The translations under genes and the position numbers were made by a program. The notes below the pieces were generated by a model, which was given only the letters and a program-made list of their open reading frames with translations, was not told where the DNA came from and did no database searches. From DASXVX01 sp036504075 (GTDB taxonomy: Bacteria; Bacillota; Sulfobacillia; Symbiobacteriales; Symbiobacteriaceae), in assembly GCA_036504075.1 (NCBI GenBank), contig DASXVX010000046.1, positions 1-23,536 on the forward strand: a stretch of 23,536 bases of DNA, read 5' to 3'. Position 1 is the first letter of the stretch. The number at the start of each line of letters is the position of its first letter. Below, piece by piece: positions 1 to 7,737 of this stretch.

Positions 1-1187
1 TTCCAGGCGAGGGAGCCATCGGCGAGGTGGATGGCGGCGATGGCGCCGGGGGCGCCGGGGCAGGGGGGCGTGCCGCCGGCCGGGCAGCCGCGCAGGTCGA
101 GCGCTTCGCCGGGGGCGACGTAGTTGCGGAGGGTGACGTAGAGCATGCCGCCTGCAAGGTCCAGGGCGGGGACGGTGTTGGTGAAGGCGGAGCCGCCGCC
201 GAGGAGGGCGGCGAGGTCGAGGTGTTCGGCGGGCCAGTCCTTGTGCTTGCTGCCGTCGCCGATGGCCCGCGCCCAGAGCCAGCCCGAGGTGTCGACCCAG
301 TAGACGTAGCCGCCGGCCTCGGCGAAGCCGTCGGCCACGCCGTTGGGGACGCAGTTCTTATGACCGCCCCAGGACTGGTCGAGCAGCGCGTAGGGGGACG
401 TCGGGTCGCCGGTCGGGGTAATCTGCAACTTCTGGACTTTCCCGTTTCCTTCGGCACAGCCCGTACCGTCGGCCCCAACGATGATTTCGCCGGGCGTGGC
501 GCCCGGCACGGCGGAGGGCGTGGCCCAGCCGCCGATGTCGTGCTCAGCCTTGCCCTGCGCACCGACGCCGTCGAGGCCCCAGACCAGGTAGATCTTCCCA
601 CCGCCAAGGGTACAGCCGTCGCCGACCGGCTTCATGCCGACCACCACCAGGTCCCGGTTGTCCAGCCGGACGACGAGCGGGGAGGAGACGATCTGACAGC
701 CTTCACTTAGCCTTTGGGTCCTGTATCGTGTGGGCCGGTCGGCCTCGATCCCCCAGAGCCAACCGTATGCCGTTCCATAGTATAATCGCCGGGCAACCGG
801 GCTGTAAGTCGGTGTGCTATGGCTGACGAGAACTACATCGCCAGATGGCTTTGCGAGGTTGAAGTTGGACGGAACGGCGATTCGATAGTTCGGTGCCGCC
901 GCCCCCAGGCTGTCCCAGGTCAGCTGGTATAGCCCGGTTCCGGCGAGGTGAAACAACTGATTCCCCACCAAAACCGGCTGCGTTGCGCTCTGGCCGAGGT
1001 CGCCTTCCCACCAATGGGTGCGGTCGCCGTCGAGTCGCCCGCTGGGCTCTGCGACAATGTTGGCCCGCTCGGTGCTGCCGCCGCGGGTCAGCCAGTCCGC
1101 AGCCTGGGCCGGAACGGCGGACGCCAGGACAAGAAGCAGGAAAGCGGTAAACGCCGCTCGGGATCGGATGCTTGTACTGCTCTTCAT
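1..1187 (-). CDS. Secreted beta-propeller (PQQ-like repeat) protein, partial at the left edge
   Basis: An open frame of 395 codons starts at an ATG (1185-1187) and runs off the left edge without a stop. The N-terminus is a classic Sec signal: basic residues (MKSSTSIRSR), a hydrophobic stretch, then AQA before the mature part. The rest is Gly/Trp-rich and built of repeated beta-strand patterns such as GGKIYLVWGLDG, GYVYWVDTSGWLW and GAIAAIHLADGSLAW. These are typical of PQQ-like/quinoprotein beta-propeller blades, which usually form extracellular scaffolds or sensors. The start is favoured because GGGGGT lies 8 bases upstream; an in-frame ATG six bases earlier is too close to it. It sits 15 bp behind the stalk-domain gene, so the two are probably co-transcribed and act outside the cell. 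No catalytic residue can be named. The frame is clear; the exact function is unknown. Confidence 0.8.
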   Translation of the reverse strand, partial: MKSSTSIRSRAAFTAFLLLVLASAVPAQAADWLTRGGSTERANIVAEPSGRLDGDRTHWWEGDLGQSATQPVLVGNQLFHLAGTGLYQLTWDSLGAAAPNYRIAVPSNFNLAKPSGDVVLVSHSTPTYSPVARRLYYGTAYGWLWGIEADRPTRYRTQRLSEGCQIVSSPLVVRLDNRDLVVVGMKPVGDGCTLGGGKIYLVWGLDGVGAQGKAEHDIGGWATPSAVPGATPGEIIVGADGTGCAEGNGKVQKLQITPTGDPTSPYALLDQSWGGHKNCVPNGVADGFAEAGGYVYWVDTSGWLWARAIGDGSKHKDWPAEHLDLAALLGGGSAFTNTVPALDLAGGMLYVTLRNYVAPGEALDLRGCPAGGTPPCPGAPGAIAAIHLADGSLAW

Positions 1188-1202
1188 TGGCATTTACCCC
1201 CG

Positions 1203-2438
1203 TCAAAACTTCCGTGCCCGGGTCTCCAGGAACCAGTCCGGATACTCGAAGTACGGCCACAGGGGCGTGTAAATATGGACCTGGTACCGCCCGGCCAGAG
1301 CACCGGTAACCACGTCCGGGTAGATGGGGTCGCTGCCGATCCAATAGACTTTGGCGCCCATTACTTCGGAAATGAAGCGAACAGGCACCATGGTCCGGCC
1401 GGGAGGCACGATCACCGGCGGCGCATCCAGCGGCACTTCCTGGCCGTCGACCAGCGCCGAGTTCTTGCCCACGGTCAGAATGATCGTCCGTTCCGGCTGG
1501 GTCATGGGGCGCAGTTCCAGCCGCCACTTGCCGCCACTAAAGCTGTAGCTGTTGGGAATCACCCAATCCCCGAATTTCCCGCCGGGCGGCGGAATGGGAT
1601 GCACCACATCGTGGCTGGCGGCGGGCACATGAATGGTAACAGTCTGGGTGGCCCCGTCCCAGGCGACGTCCGCCCGCATCATTTCACTGACGAACCGGAC
1701 GGGGACACGGACCCGACTTACCGCTGTATCCAGGTAAGCGGGCGCATCAAACCGGGCGCTGGCACTGCCCGCGTTGAAGCAGACGTAGATGTTGTCGGGC
1801 GTCCCTTCGTGGGCGTAGGGCTGGCAGGATTGCAGCCCCCCGTGGTCAGGCCCGCCTAGCTGGGCGTAATCCATGTTGGCGTCCAGCAGGTTGTGAAGCC
1901 GCTGCTGCTCTTTCTGGTCCGGCGTGAGCGCCTTGATTTCTTTGATGACTTGGATGAGCGTCACCTGGCAGGTGTCCGGGTTCTGGTCCCCGGAGAAGGA
2001 TGTGTAAGCCCGTTTGAAGACCTGGGCAATCAGATCCAGGTCCGGGGCAGGATGGTAGATGGCGTATTCGGTAGCGCCGCAGTCCAACAGATCCAAATTC
2101 CATGCCCACGGATACTCCTTCATCCAGTCGGCATTGGGCTGTATGACCCGCATCTCCAGATGCTGCGGTGATGTCGGGTCGGTCCGTCGGTTCGCGTTGA
2201 ATGCATCCTCAATGCGCGTCGGAATCGTGGTCGGCGCCGGCGGCGGGGTCCACCCTTGCGGCAACCCCGGACCCGGGTCCACGTCATACGTAATGTTCGG
2301 CTTAAGCGTCGGCTCCGGGTCCGTCCCGGCCCGAGCCGGGCCGGCGCCCAGAGCGCCAATCAGGGCGACGCAGAGCAGCAGTGAGATCCCCAGGACTCCC
2401 GCCACCCGCGAGTGAACGCGCGACAAGTTGCGCCACAT
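1203..2438 (-). CDS. Secreted protein with two copper-amine-oxidase-N-type stalk domains
   Basis: The protein has 411 residues from the ATG at 2438. This start is preferred over the upstream ATG at 2531 because GGGGGGAGGG lies 8 bases before it and a Sec signal follows directly (hydrophobic core about residues 13-33, ARA cleavage site near 37). A Pro-rich linker (about 40-75) and an unassigned middle region with several Cys (120, 157, 205, 220) follow. Two stalk-type modules come next. The first, around 236-271, has VRVPVRFVSEMM and a following strand ending TVTIHV. The second, around 328-368, has VDGQEVPLD and TMVPVRFISEVMGAKVYW. The VPVRFISE pattern is the hallmark of the Copper amine oxidase N-terminal-like domain (PF07833), common in secreted and cell-wall proteins of Firmicutes. 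No enzymatic domain is visible. The downstream neighbour is an exported beta-propeller 15 bp away, suggesting a joint surface role. Confidence 0.85.
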   Translation of the reverse strand: MWRNLSRVHSRVAGVLGISLLLCVALIGALGAGPARAGTDPEPTLKPNITYDVDPGPGLPQGWTPPPAPTTIPTRIEDAFNANRRTDPTSPQHLEMRVIQPNADWMKEYPWAWNLDLLDCGATEYAIYHPAPDLDLIAQVFKRAYTSFSGDQNPDTCQVTLIQVIKEIKALTPDQKEQQRLHNLLDANMDYAQLGGPDHGGLQSCQPYAHEGTPDNIYVCFNAGSASARFDAPAYLDTAVSRVRVPVRFVSEMMRADVAWDGATQTVTIHVPAASHDVVHPIPPPGGKFGDWVIPNSYSFSGGKWRLELRPMTQPERTIILTVGKNSALVDGQEVPLDAPPVIVPPGRTMVPVRFISEVMGAKVYWIGSDPIYPDVVTGALAGRYQVHIYTPLWPYFEYPDWFLETRARKF

Positions 2439-2566
2439 TGCCGGTACCCTCCCCCCAGACTTTCCTACATACATAAACGGATTTGGGGTGAGTTTGTTCG
2501 GAGGAGGGGACCAGTTGTTGTCGATCAGCATGAACCTTCAGGTAGCAGTGAAGATGCGCCCGCAAG

Positions 2567-3016
2567 ATGAGCGTCTGCTTGAACGGACAAACGGCAGGCG
2601 TGATGACGGGGAGGCAGCGAACAAGTGCGAACGACAAAAAGACCGAGGATTGCCATTACGGCGATACGATTGGCGCCGCCACGATCTTGGTCTACGTGGA
2701 CGTCGAGCGCATTACCTCCGCCGCCAAACTGGCCCGACACTCCGGCGTGGCTCCATTGGAGAACAGCTCTGGCCAAACACGCCGGAAAAAGAAGTCCAAA
2801 CGCGGATGCCGGCAGCTGCACCACGCACTGTACGTGATCGCAACCAACCAGATGCGCCGCAATCCGTTAGCCCAGGCTTACATCCAGAAGAAGATCTCCG
2901 AAGGAAAAAGCAAGATGGGCTCTATCCGGTGTCTGATGCGACGTCTGTGCGACGTCATCTTCGCGCTGCTACGCGACCAGACACCGTATAGGAAGCCCAC
3001 CCAGCTCGCCGCCTAG
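2567..3016 (+). pseudogene. IS110-family transposase remnant (C-terminal third only)
   Basis: The frame from about 2650 to the TAG at 3016 matches the C-terminal Transposase_20 region of IS110-type enzymes. Recognisable landmarks are GDTIGAATILVYVDVERI, KLARHSGVAPLENSSGQTRR, NPLAQAYIQKK and KSKMGSIRCLMRRL. Family members are about 400 residues and carry an N-terminal RuvC-like DEDD catalytic domain. Here only about 115 residues remain and the catalytic domain is absent. The first 25-30 codons after the ATG at 2567 do not resemble the family, so the true left boundary of the remnant is unclear. The piece is longer-decayed sequence: the usual GIG motif before TIGAATI reads CHYG. It cannot transpose by itself. 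Flanking DNA shows no obvious terminal repeats. Confidence 0.8.
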
Positions 3017-3172
3017 CAAAGCAGCTTTTTGAACCGGTACCCGACGGTTCTTCATACTCATTGGCTTTTTTTGCTCAGAACCCTACCGAATGAAAGTTCG
3101 AACTTGGTAAAAGACGTCCCTTTTCTGCAAACGAGAGCATTGACTGGACGTGTTCCTGTCAACTATTCCGGG

Positions 3173-3397
3173 CTATTGTCGTGATACCCCTCGGGACCAA
3201 TTTCGGACCACCAGGTAGGCTGCCAACCCGAGTGGTCCCGTAAAGACGACTATTGCCCCCCACAGTTGCCCACCAGGAACCCTTTCCCGCAGCGTGTCTC
3301 GCCAGACCCATATGGCAGGCAGTACCATGAACAGTAGAAACGTGACCCATTCGCCGGCCCCTATTCCTTCGAGAAAACCCAAGGTAAAAAGTGGCAT
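3173..3397 (-). CDS. Small two-helix membrane protein, PLDc_N-like
   Basis: This is a 74-residue protein. The ATG at 3397 is chosen because GGGGGAG lies 7 bases upstream; an upstream in-frame ATG at 3481 has no such site. Two hydrophobic segments are visible, about residues 18-33 (VTFLLFMVLPAIWVW) and about 45-65 (GQLWGAIVVFTGPLGLAAYL). They are separated by a basic loop (RDTLRERVPGG). The W..IV...GPLG...YL pattern in helix 2 resembles the phospholipase-D-nuclease N-terminal membrane module (PLDc_N), which often occurs as a stand-alone small protein in Firmicutes. No catalytic residues are present. The function is unknown and the family call is tentative. The gene stands alone, about 300 bp downstream of the lipoprotein gene on the same strand. 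Confidence 0.65.
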   Translation of the reverse strand: MPLFTLGFLEGIGAGEWVTFLLFMVLPAIWVWRDTLRERVPGGQLWGAIVVFTGPLGLAAYLVVRNWSRGVSRQ

Positions 3398-3561
3398 GAG
3401 GTTTCTCCCCCTACTTCTGGACCGTTCAGTAAACAAGGTTCTTAGCATCCGACTAAAACGCACGTAATAGCGCCAATGCACTCATTCAGGCAGGCTAAGG
3501 GTACACATTCGACGATTGCGTAACAGACTTGCGAGATAGCGGTCTGAGTGCAGCTACCACA

Positions 3562-3600
3562 GGGCTGAATGCTGTATTCACTCGCCATTCAGCCCCTTTC
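3562..3600. terminator. Perfect 10-bp hairpin between minus-strand genes
   Basis: GGGCTGAATG (3562-3571) pairs perfectly with CATTCAGCCC (3586-3595) across a 14-base loop. A T-rich run (CTTTCTT) follows on the plus strand, while no T-run follows on the minus strand, where both flanking genes lie. It may be an imperfect terminator or an mRNA-end structure for the lipoprotein gene that stops at 3699. The remaining bases between 3398 and 3698 show nothing else recognisable. Confidence 0.4.
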
Positions 3601-3698
3601 TTGAGTACAGGCATGCCTCCGGCCCGATGGTGCAATCTTTCCGAATAGATATCCGGATTCCGGTTAACATGAATGATTCCATGGGCACTTCTCCGGGT

Positions 3699-4250
3699 TT
3701 AGGCCCCCTGATAATCACTGCCAGGGACTAGCCGGGTGAGTTGGGCTTCGATCAATTTGTTGGACTCGTCAAACAACAATAGGACGCCGTACGACCTGTC
3801 CGCCGACAGATAAGTCGCTGTTGGCACCCCTGGCTGGCGGTCCCCTTGGACAGGCTCTCCGAGGCTCTGGAGTTTCTCACGAACTTCAGAAAGGGTGTCT
3901 CCCCACTTCACTTCTCCAATTATGGGGCCCTGCCAATCCTGCGTAGCTTTGATCGAAAGAACGGAGTCTTGTTCCTTCTGGAGCAAAATCTCCATTCCTC
4001 GGTACCGAAAGAGCACCGTCGCACGGTTTCGCGGGTGCCCAGGGTCCACGGTCTCTGTGGGGGACCCAAGCCTCTCTTGAACGAATGCCTTAGTGGACCC
4101 AAGCGAGATTCCGGCAAGTGATGGTTGGCTCGGTGCGTCGCTGGAGGCTTTCGCTCGGCCTTCTGACGCAGGTGTCATGCTCCCCGTGCTCGGCCCACCC
4201 GAGCACCCCACCAGTACGACTAGCAGGCACACGAGGATGAACTGTTTCAT
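3699..4250 (-). CDS. Lipoprotein with two BamE/SmpA-like repeats, function unknown
   Basis: The product has 183 residues from the ATG at 4250, which is preceded by GGGGAG six bases upstream. The N-terminus is a lipoprotein signal with lipobox LVGC (Cys16), so the protein should be anchored to the outer face of the cytoplasmic membrane. A Ser/Thr/Pro-rich tether of about 30 residues follows. The folded part contains two related segments, ISLGSTKAFVQERLGSPTE (about residues 48-66) and VKWGDTLSEVREKLQSLGEP (about 114-133). Each is followed by beta strands (VLFRYRGMEILLQ; YGVLLLFDESNKLIEAQL). This lG-s---V---lG-P pattern is seen in BamE/SmpA-type and related small beta-lactamase-inhibitor-like lipoproteins of many bacteria. 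No enzymatic motif is present. The gene is on the same strand as the larger lipoprotein gene starting at 5516 but separated by about 250 bp. Confidence 0.75.
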   Translation of the reverse strand: MKQFILVCLLVVLVGCSGGPSTGSMTPASEGRAKASSDAPSQPSLAGISLGSTKAFVQERLGSPTETVDPGHPRNRATVLFRYRGMEILLQKEQDSVLSIKATQDWQGPIIGEVKWGDTLSEVREKLQSLGEPVQGDRQPGVPTATYLSADRSYGVLLLFDESNKLIEAQLTRLVPGSDYQGA

Positions 4251-4496
4251 TTCGATCTCCCCTCGGCGATGGTCGAACCGCGACCTTCGGCCAGCAGCTC
4301 CCTGCACTCCAAGGACGTTTTTGCGTTATGTGAGCCACCACTGCAACCACCATGAAGGTAATACATATCAAACAACGAGGACAGTCCTCGGTGAACAGAA
4401 CATTTGCAGAAGGGAGAAGACGCCGGCCCGACGTTGTGCAACGCTGGCCTTTCGAATTTCTGGTTCTGTCAACCGGTGTGGTTGGCGTAGCCCCGC

Positions 4497-5516
4497 CTAT
4501 GTTCTAAATGACCAACTGTAGTCCTTGCCCATTGACTGACCGGTGGCATCTTGAACCGTGCCCGTGATTGTCACCGTGATCGTGTTGCCGGACCCAAAAC
4601 TAAAGGCTGGGTTAACAGGACGTAGGACAAGCGTTTTTTTGCGATACTCGTAGCGATACCTGTCCGTGACAACGCTGCTGTGCTTCGCCTCCACAATCTG
4701 TATGGTCTCCTCATTGAGCGTGCTGGGGTTCATGTCCCGTGTGAAGTATACCTTGATCTCCGATTCCTCCGTCGCCTTGGTTACCACCCCTTGAGCGGGA
4801 CTAACCGACGAGATAAAGCTGGACCCGTTCCCTTGCAGGACGTCCAGGATTTCTCCGGTCGCGGCATCGATAACCACAAGTGCCCGGCTAATATCACTTC
4901 CTGATAGCGGAATCTGCCACACGGTTAGAGGCTCCCGCCCTCGGACATGGAAGGACTCAACCAGAAGAACATTACCGACCTTGGCGCCGCTTGTCCCGGC
5001 GGTGGCGAATTGGATTGCCTGCATCCGACCGATATACTTCTTGTCTTGGTCGCTACTGGGGAGTAGCGGCGTCATGACATCGCCTAGTCCAGGCGCCTGC
5101 CAGGCAGATCCCGCAATCGGATCGATGAGATCCACCTTGCCGCCCGGCCATACGATCAGGTGAATCTGACGACGGTCCCCAAGGGTTAACCACATCATGT
5201 ACTGAAACCCTTGAACATCAGGCGGCGATGACTCAGGGGCTGGCCGTGCCTCGCTAAGTTTGTCGATGAGCTGCTTTACCAGTTTCGGGTCATCAACGCT
5301 CTTAACGGCACCGTTTTCGTAGTCATGGATCGTCACGGCTTGCACCTGAGACAGTTCGTCCGGGTATAGCCTCTTGACAGATTCAGCAGGCGTCGTTGCC
5401 GTTAGAGTCGGTGACTGAACCTGCTGACTGGGATATACCTGTCTGACTGCTTGAACAGAACTGCACCCCGCCGCCAACAAGGAGGCCATCGTCAGTACAA
5501 GCCAGACATGTTTCAT
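4497..5516 (-). CDS. Lipoprotein with C-terminal Big_5-type Ig-like domain
   Basis: The product has 339 residues with a lipoprotein signal and lipobox LAAGC (Cys18). GGGGGTAGGA lies just before the ATG. After a Thr/Pro/Gln-rich tether, residues of about 50-140 form an alpha/beta region with repeated strand patterns (VTIHDYENGAVKSVDDPKLV; RQIHLIVWPGGKVDLID). A middle segment includes ALVVIDAATGEILDVLQG, a pattern like the end of PepSY-type modules. The C-terminal 100 residues begin VSPAQGVVTKATEESEIKV and contain FTRDMNPSTL and a final SWSFRT. This is the typical layout of a bacterial Ig-like domain of the Big_5 group (sP..g....s.i.v.F...m...t). The domain types suggest an extracellular binding or sensor protein; the ligand is unknown. 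The gap to the next minus-strand gene (5517-5728) holds no recognisable feature. Confidence 0.8.
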   Translation of the reverse strand: MKHVWLVLTMASLLAAGCSSVQAVRQVYPSQQVQSPTLTATTPAESVKRLYPDELSQVQAVTIHDYENGAVKSVDDPKLVKQLIDKLSEARPAPESSPPDVQGFQYMMWLTLGDRRQIHLIVWPGGKVDLIDPIAGSAWQAPGLGDVMTPLLPSSDQDKKYIGRMQAIQFATAGTSGAKVGNVLLVESFHVRGREPLTVWQIPLSGSDISRALVVIDAATGEILDVLQGNGSSFISSVSPAQGVVTKATEESEIKVYFTRDMNPSTLNEETIQIVEAKHSSVVTDRYRYEYRKKTLVLRPVNPAFSFGSGNTITVTITGTVQDATGQSMGKDYSWSFRT

Positions 5517-5728
5517 GTGTTCCTACCCCCATGCAAGCAGCCGCCTTTGGCCGATGCTCTTATTTCCTTGGACGCTGCACCACAACTTTTAGTTGTGCAT
5601 GTGGCATGCGGCCGCTTATTGACGGGTAATCGGAGGAGACCGGCCCGAATATCGGCCCGTTTCTGCTGAGTTTCTCTGGCCAACAGGGCTTCCGGTTAAA
5701 TGGCGGCATGGGAGGCGGCAACGGGCGG

Positions 5729-6037
5729 CTAAATGCCGCAGTAGTCGCCCCACTCTTGTGTGGCCGTAAAGCAGTCCATCCGGTATTCAAGTTTGGTGCC
5801 GTCGGTCAAGACCAGTGTCACAAACCCGGCGCACTTGCAAGGGTCTTCAAAGCGGTGATTCTTTAGATCAGCTAGTAGCTTGGGGAGCTTCGCCTTGGGT
5901 ACTTGGCGGTTGTCGATGGTGGCGCTGGTGATCTGGGCCGAGGTCCAGATCCGTCCGCCTAGCGGAAACCATGAGATGCCGGTCACCAGTAAGGTCACCA
6001 CTGTTACCCCAATAATCGCGGAAATGATGCGTTTCAT
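5729..6037 (-). CDS. Short exported or membrane-anchored protein of unknown function
   Basis: The product has 102 residues from an ATG preceded by AGAAGG at a spacing of 7. A single hydrophobic segment (about residues 4-24, IISAIIGVTVVTLLVTGISWF) with a KR at its start is either an uncleaved anchor or a signal peptide; no clear AXA site follows. The outside part has a CKC pair (about residues 67-69) plus two more Cys (83 and 100), so disulfides or metal binding are possible. Strand-like stretches FVTLVLTDGTKLEYRMDCF occupy the C-terminal half. I do not recognise a family. It is a lone gene on the same strand as the upstream-lying lipoprotein genes. The 250 bp beyond its start (6038-6292) show no gene. 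Confidence 0.65.
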   Translation of the reverse strand: MKRIISAIIGVTVVTLLVTGISWFPLGGRIWTSAQITSATIDNRQVPKAKLPKLLADLKNHRFEDPCKCAGFVTLVLTDGTKLEYRMDCFTATQEWGDYCGI

Positions 6038-6292
6038 ATCGTTGCCTTCTTCCCCTTGGCCGCTTCCGCAGTAGCTGGAAGTCTACATACTAGACGGTAA
6101 ATTGGTTGAGGGGGTTCCAGTCGACACATTATGAATTATGAAAATGCAGAATCCCGGCCGAGTCTGCCCGAGTTGCAGGACGCCGCCGTTCACTGCGCCG
6201 CATGTTCATGCAGTCACCACACCAAACGAATCGACCAACTGTAGTATAAGTTATGGGACGGAGTCTGATGTGGGACCTGGGCCTCGAACCCA

Positions 6293-6574
6293 GACGAACT
6301 CGCCTTCTACGACGCGCTGGCCGAAAACGAATCAGAGGTCCGAGAACTCGGCGACGAGACGCTGAAGAAGATCGCGATCGAACGCACCCAAAGTCTGCGC
6401 AAGTCGGTGACGGTGGATTGGGCGGTGTGGGAGTCCGTACGGGCACGCCTGCGGGTCATGGTAAAGGCGCTCCTGCGCCGGTACAAGTATCCGCCGGACA
6501 AGCAAGAAGAGGCCACGGAGGCGGTTCTCCGGCAGGCCGAGGCGATATCGACGGAGTGGTCGGTCGGAGCATAA
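6293..6574 (+). pseudogene. hsdR: Remnant of type I restriction subunit HsdR (C-terminal 93 codons)
   Basis: The frame from GAC at 6293 to TAA at 6574 reads DELAFYDALAENESEVRELG and continues through VTVDWAVWESVRARLRVMVK, LLRRYKYPPDKQEEA and AVLRQAE. This is the characteristic C-terminal end of HsdR, the motor and nuclease subunit of type I restriction enzymes (region annotated DUF3387 in the family). It docks the subunit to HsdM/HsdS. A full HsdR is about 1000 residues; the nuclease and helicase domains are missing. An in-frame stop lies only 9 codons upstream (TGA at 6266), and no start codon or ribosome site fits. It is therefore a dead fragment. The stop is immediately followed by the 21-bp repeat array, which suggests that a recombination or insertion event cut away the rest of the operon. 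Confidence 0.85.
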
Positions 6575-6588
6575 CGCCGGACACCCAT

Positions 6589-6925
6589 CCCGGATCGATG
6601 GTCACCCCGCCCGGATCGATGGGCACCCATCCCGGATCGATGGGCACTCGACCCCGGATCGATGGGCACTCGACCCGGCAACCCTGCCCGGATCTTTGGG
6701 CACTCCTTCCCGGATTGATGGGCACCCTTCCCGGACCGATGGGCACCTTCCCGGACCGATGGGCGCCTTTCCCGGATCTTTGGGCACTCCTTCCCGGACC
6801 GATGGGCGCCTTTCCCGGACCGCTTGGGCAACCCTTCCCGGATCGTTGGGCACCCGGCCCCCGGATCGTTGCGCACTCTTTCCGGATCGTTGGGCACCCG
6901 ACCCCTGGACGACCGCCCACCTTTG
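6589..6925. repeat. Array of about 15 imperfect 21-23 bp tandem repeats
   Basis: Units of the form CCCGGATCGATGGGCACCC begin at 6589, 6610, 6631, 6653, 6687, 6709, 6730, 6750, 6771, 6793, 6814, 6837, 6860 and 6880. Decayed copies start at 6674 and about 6903. Apart from the 13-bp step before 6687, spacing is 20-23 bp, about two helical turns. The cores CCGGA and GGGCAC are best conserved, while the 5-7 bases between units vary (CAT, CTCGAC, CCTTC, CTCCTT). There are no unique spacers, so it is not CRISPR. All reading frames are open only because of the repeat. The pattern resembles the multiple transposase-binding repeats at the ends of IS21-like elements, but no istA/istB-type gene is present. 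Confidence 0.85.
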
Positions 6926-7018
6926 GGCCACCCGACACTAAAATCGTAAATGGCGGGGCGTTTGTTCGGTGCTGACCCGCTCCCGCAAAAAAATCTTGGA
7001 TAAATATAACAATTTGTA

Positions 7019-7047
7019 TTCCATTATCTCCCTAAACATGGTATAGT
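7019..7047 (+). promoter_or_regulatory. Probable sigma-A promoter for the 195-residue protein gene
   Basis: A -10 hexamer TATAGT (7042-7047) lies 17 bases after a weak -35 TTCCAT (7019-7024). An unusually AT-rich stretch precedes it (about 6987-7020), which could act as an UP-like element. The start of transcription would fall near 7053, about 30 bases before the ATG. The -35 match is poor. Confidence 0.45.
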
Positions 7048-7084
7048 AAGGACGTTCCGTACAAAAATAGGGAGGATCAAAAAC

Positions 7085-7672
7085 ATGACCGGTAAGTTCG
7101 ATTTTACCCGCGTACCGCTCCGCAAGAAGAACATGCTGGACGCCGTAGGCACGATCGCGTGGGACAGTTACCAGATGGAACTCGTGTCGCTGGCGGAGAC
7201 GTTGATGACCCAGGTATCCGAGGACGCGATCGCCCAGAAGTACCCCAAGTTCCTCCGGTTGGAGCCGTTCGCGGAAGAGCCCAGGGCGATTGTCGCCGTG
7301 CCGGCCATGGTCGAAGGGCCGGACACGGTCCTCGTCATCTATGGAGACCAGGCCAAGTCCGTCCACGTCGATATGTCCCCTTTCTTCGCCGTAGAGCCCC
7401 AGCACATCCCGCGCGGCACCCGGGCGTACATCCCCTTCAGCCGTAAAGAGCTTCCGGACCTCGGCCCTTGCCTCATCCTCCACTTCGGCCAGGCCGAATA
7501 CAAGGCCATCACCACCGGCAAGAAGAAGTCCACGAGCACCGCCCCGGCGGCGACCCCGGTGCATGCCACGTCGGCCCAGGCCACGTCGGCCCAGGCGCCG
7601 TCAGTGCAGGCGACGCCGGCGCAGGCGACCCCGGCGCCGGATTCCGCCGAGAAGCCGGCCGGAGCGAACTAA
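7085..7672 (+). CDS. Unknown 195-residue protein with Ala/Thr/Pro/Gln-rich tail
   Basis: The ATG at 7085 has GGGAGG nine bases upstream. There is no signal peptide or membrane segment, so the protein is presumably cytoplasmic. Residues 1-140 look like a folded alpha/beta domain. An amphipathic start (MLDAVGTIAWDSYQMELVSLAETLMTQ is helical) is followed by strands (AIVAVPAMV, TVLVIYG, SVHVDMSPFFAV, RAYIPF, CLILHFG). The tail (about 145-195) is low-complexity and contains a short repeat of the type ATSAQ/ATPAQ, encoded by near-identical DNA (7560-7640). It probably forms a flexible extension. I do not recognise the family. It is a single-gene unit between its own promoter and a terminator hairpin. 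Confidence 0.75.
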   Translation: MTGKFDFTRVPLRKKNMLDAVGTIAWDSYQMELVSLAETLMTQVSEDAIAQKYPKFLRLEPFAEEPRAIVAVPAMVEGPDTVLVIYGDQAKSVHVDMSPFFAVEPQHIPRGTRAYIPFSRKELPDLGPCLILHFGQAEYKAITTGKKKSTSTAPAATPVHATSAQATSAQAPSVQATPAQATPAPDSAEKPAGAN

Positions 7673-7677
7673 ATCAC

Positions 7678-7709
7678 AAGGGCGGGAGTCACACACGGCT
7701 CCCGCCCTT
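7678..7709 (+). terminator. Hairpin terminator after the 195-residue protein gene
   Basis: AAGGGCGGGAG (7678-7688) pairs perfectly with CTCCCGCCCTT (7699-7709) over a 10-base loop, 5 bases after the TAA. The T-run is short, but position and stem strength fit an intrinsic terminator. Confidence 0.75.
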
Positions 7710-7737
7710 CATGCGTACGCCTCGCAGCTTACCGAGC

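Noticed and set aside
27..710. 227-codon plus-strand open frame near the left edge
   Set aside because: The minus strand carries a signal peptide and continuous beta-propeller repeats through the same bases. The plus frame is Gly/Ala/Val-rich antisense.
6278..6299. tRNA T-arm-like hairpin on the minus strand (CTGGG, loop, CCCAG)
   Set aside because: It overlaps the beginning of the hsdR remnant. No other tRNA arms are found, and it does not match the T-arm-like piece at 7738.
6589..6925. CRISPR array
   Set aside because: Units are only 21-23 bp with no unique 30-40 bp spacers and no cas genes. The copies are imperfect.
6307..6975. Arg/Gly/Ser-rich proteins encoded in the repeat array, both strands
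   Set aside because: All frames are open because the repeat lacks stops; none has a convincing start or conserved sequence outside the repeat.
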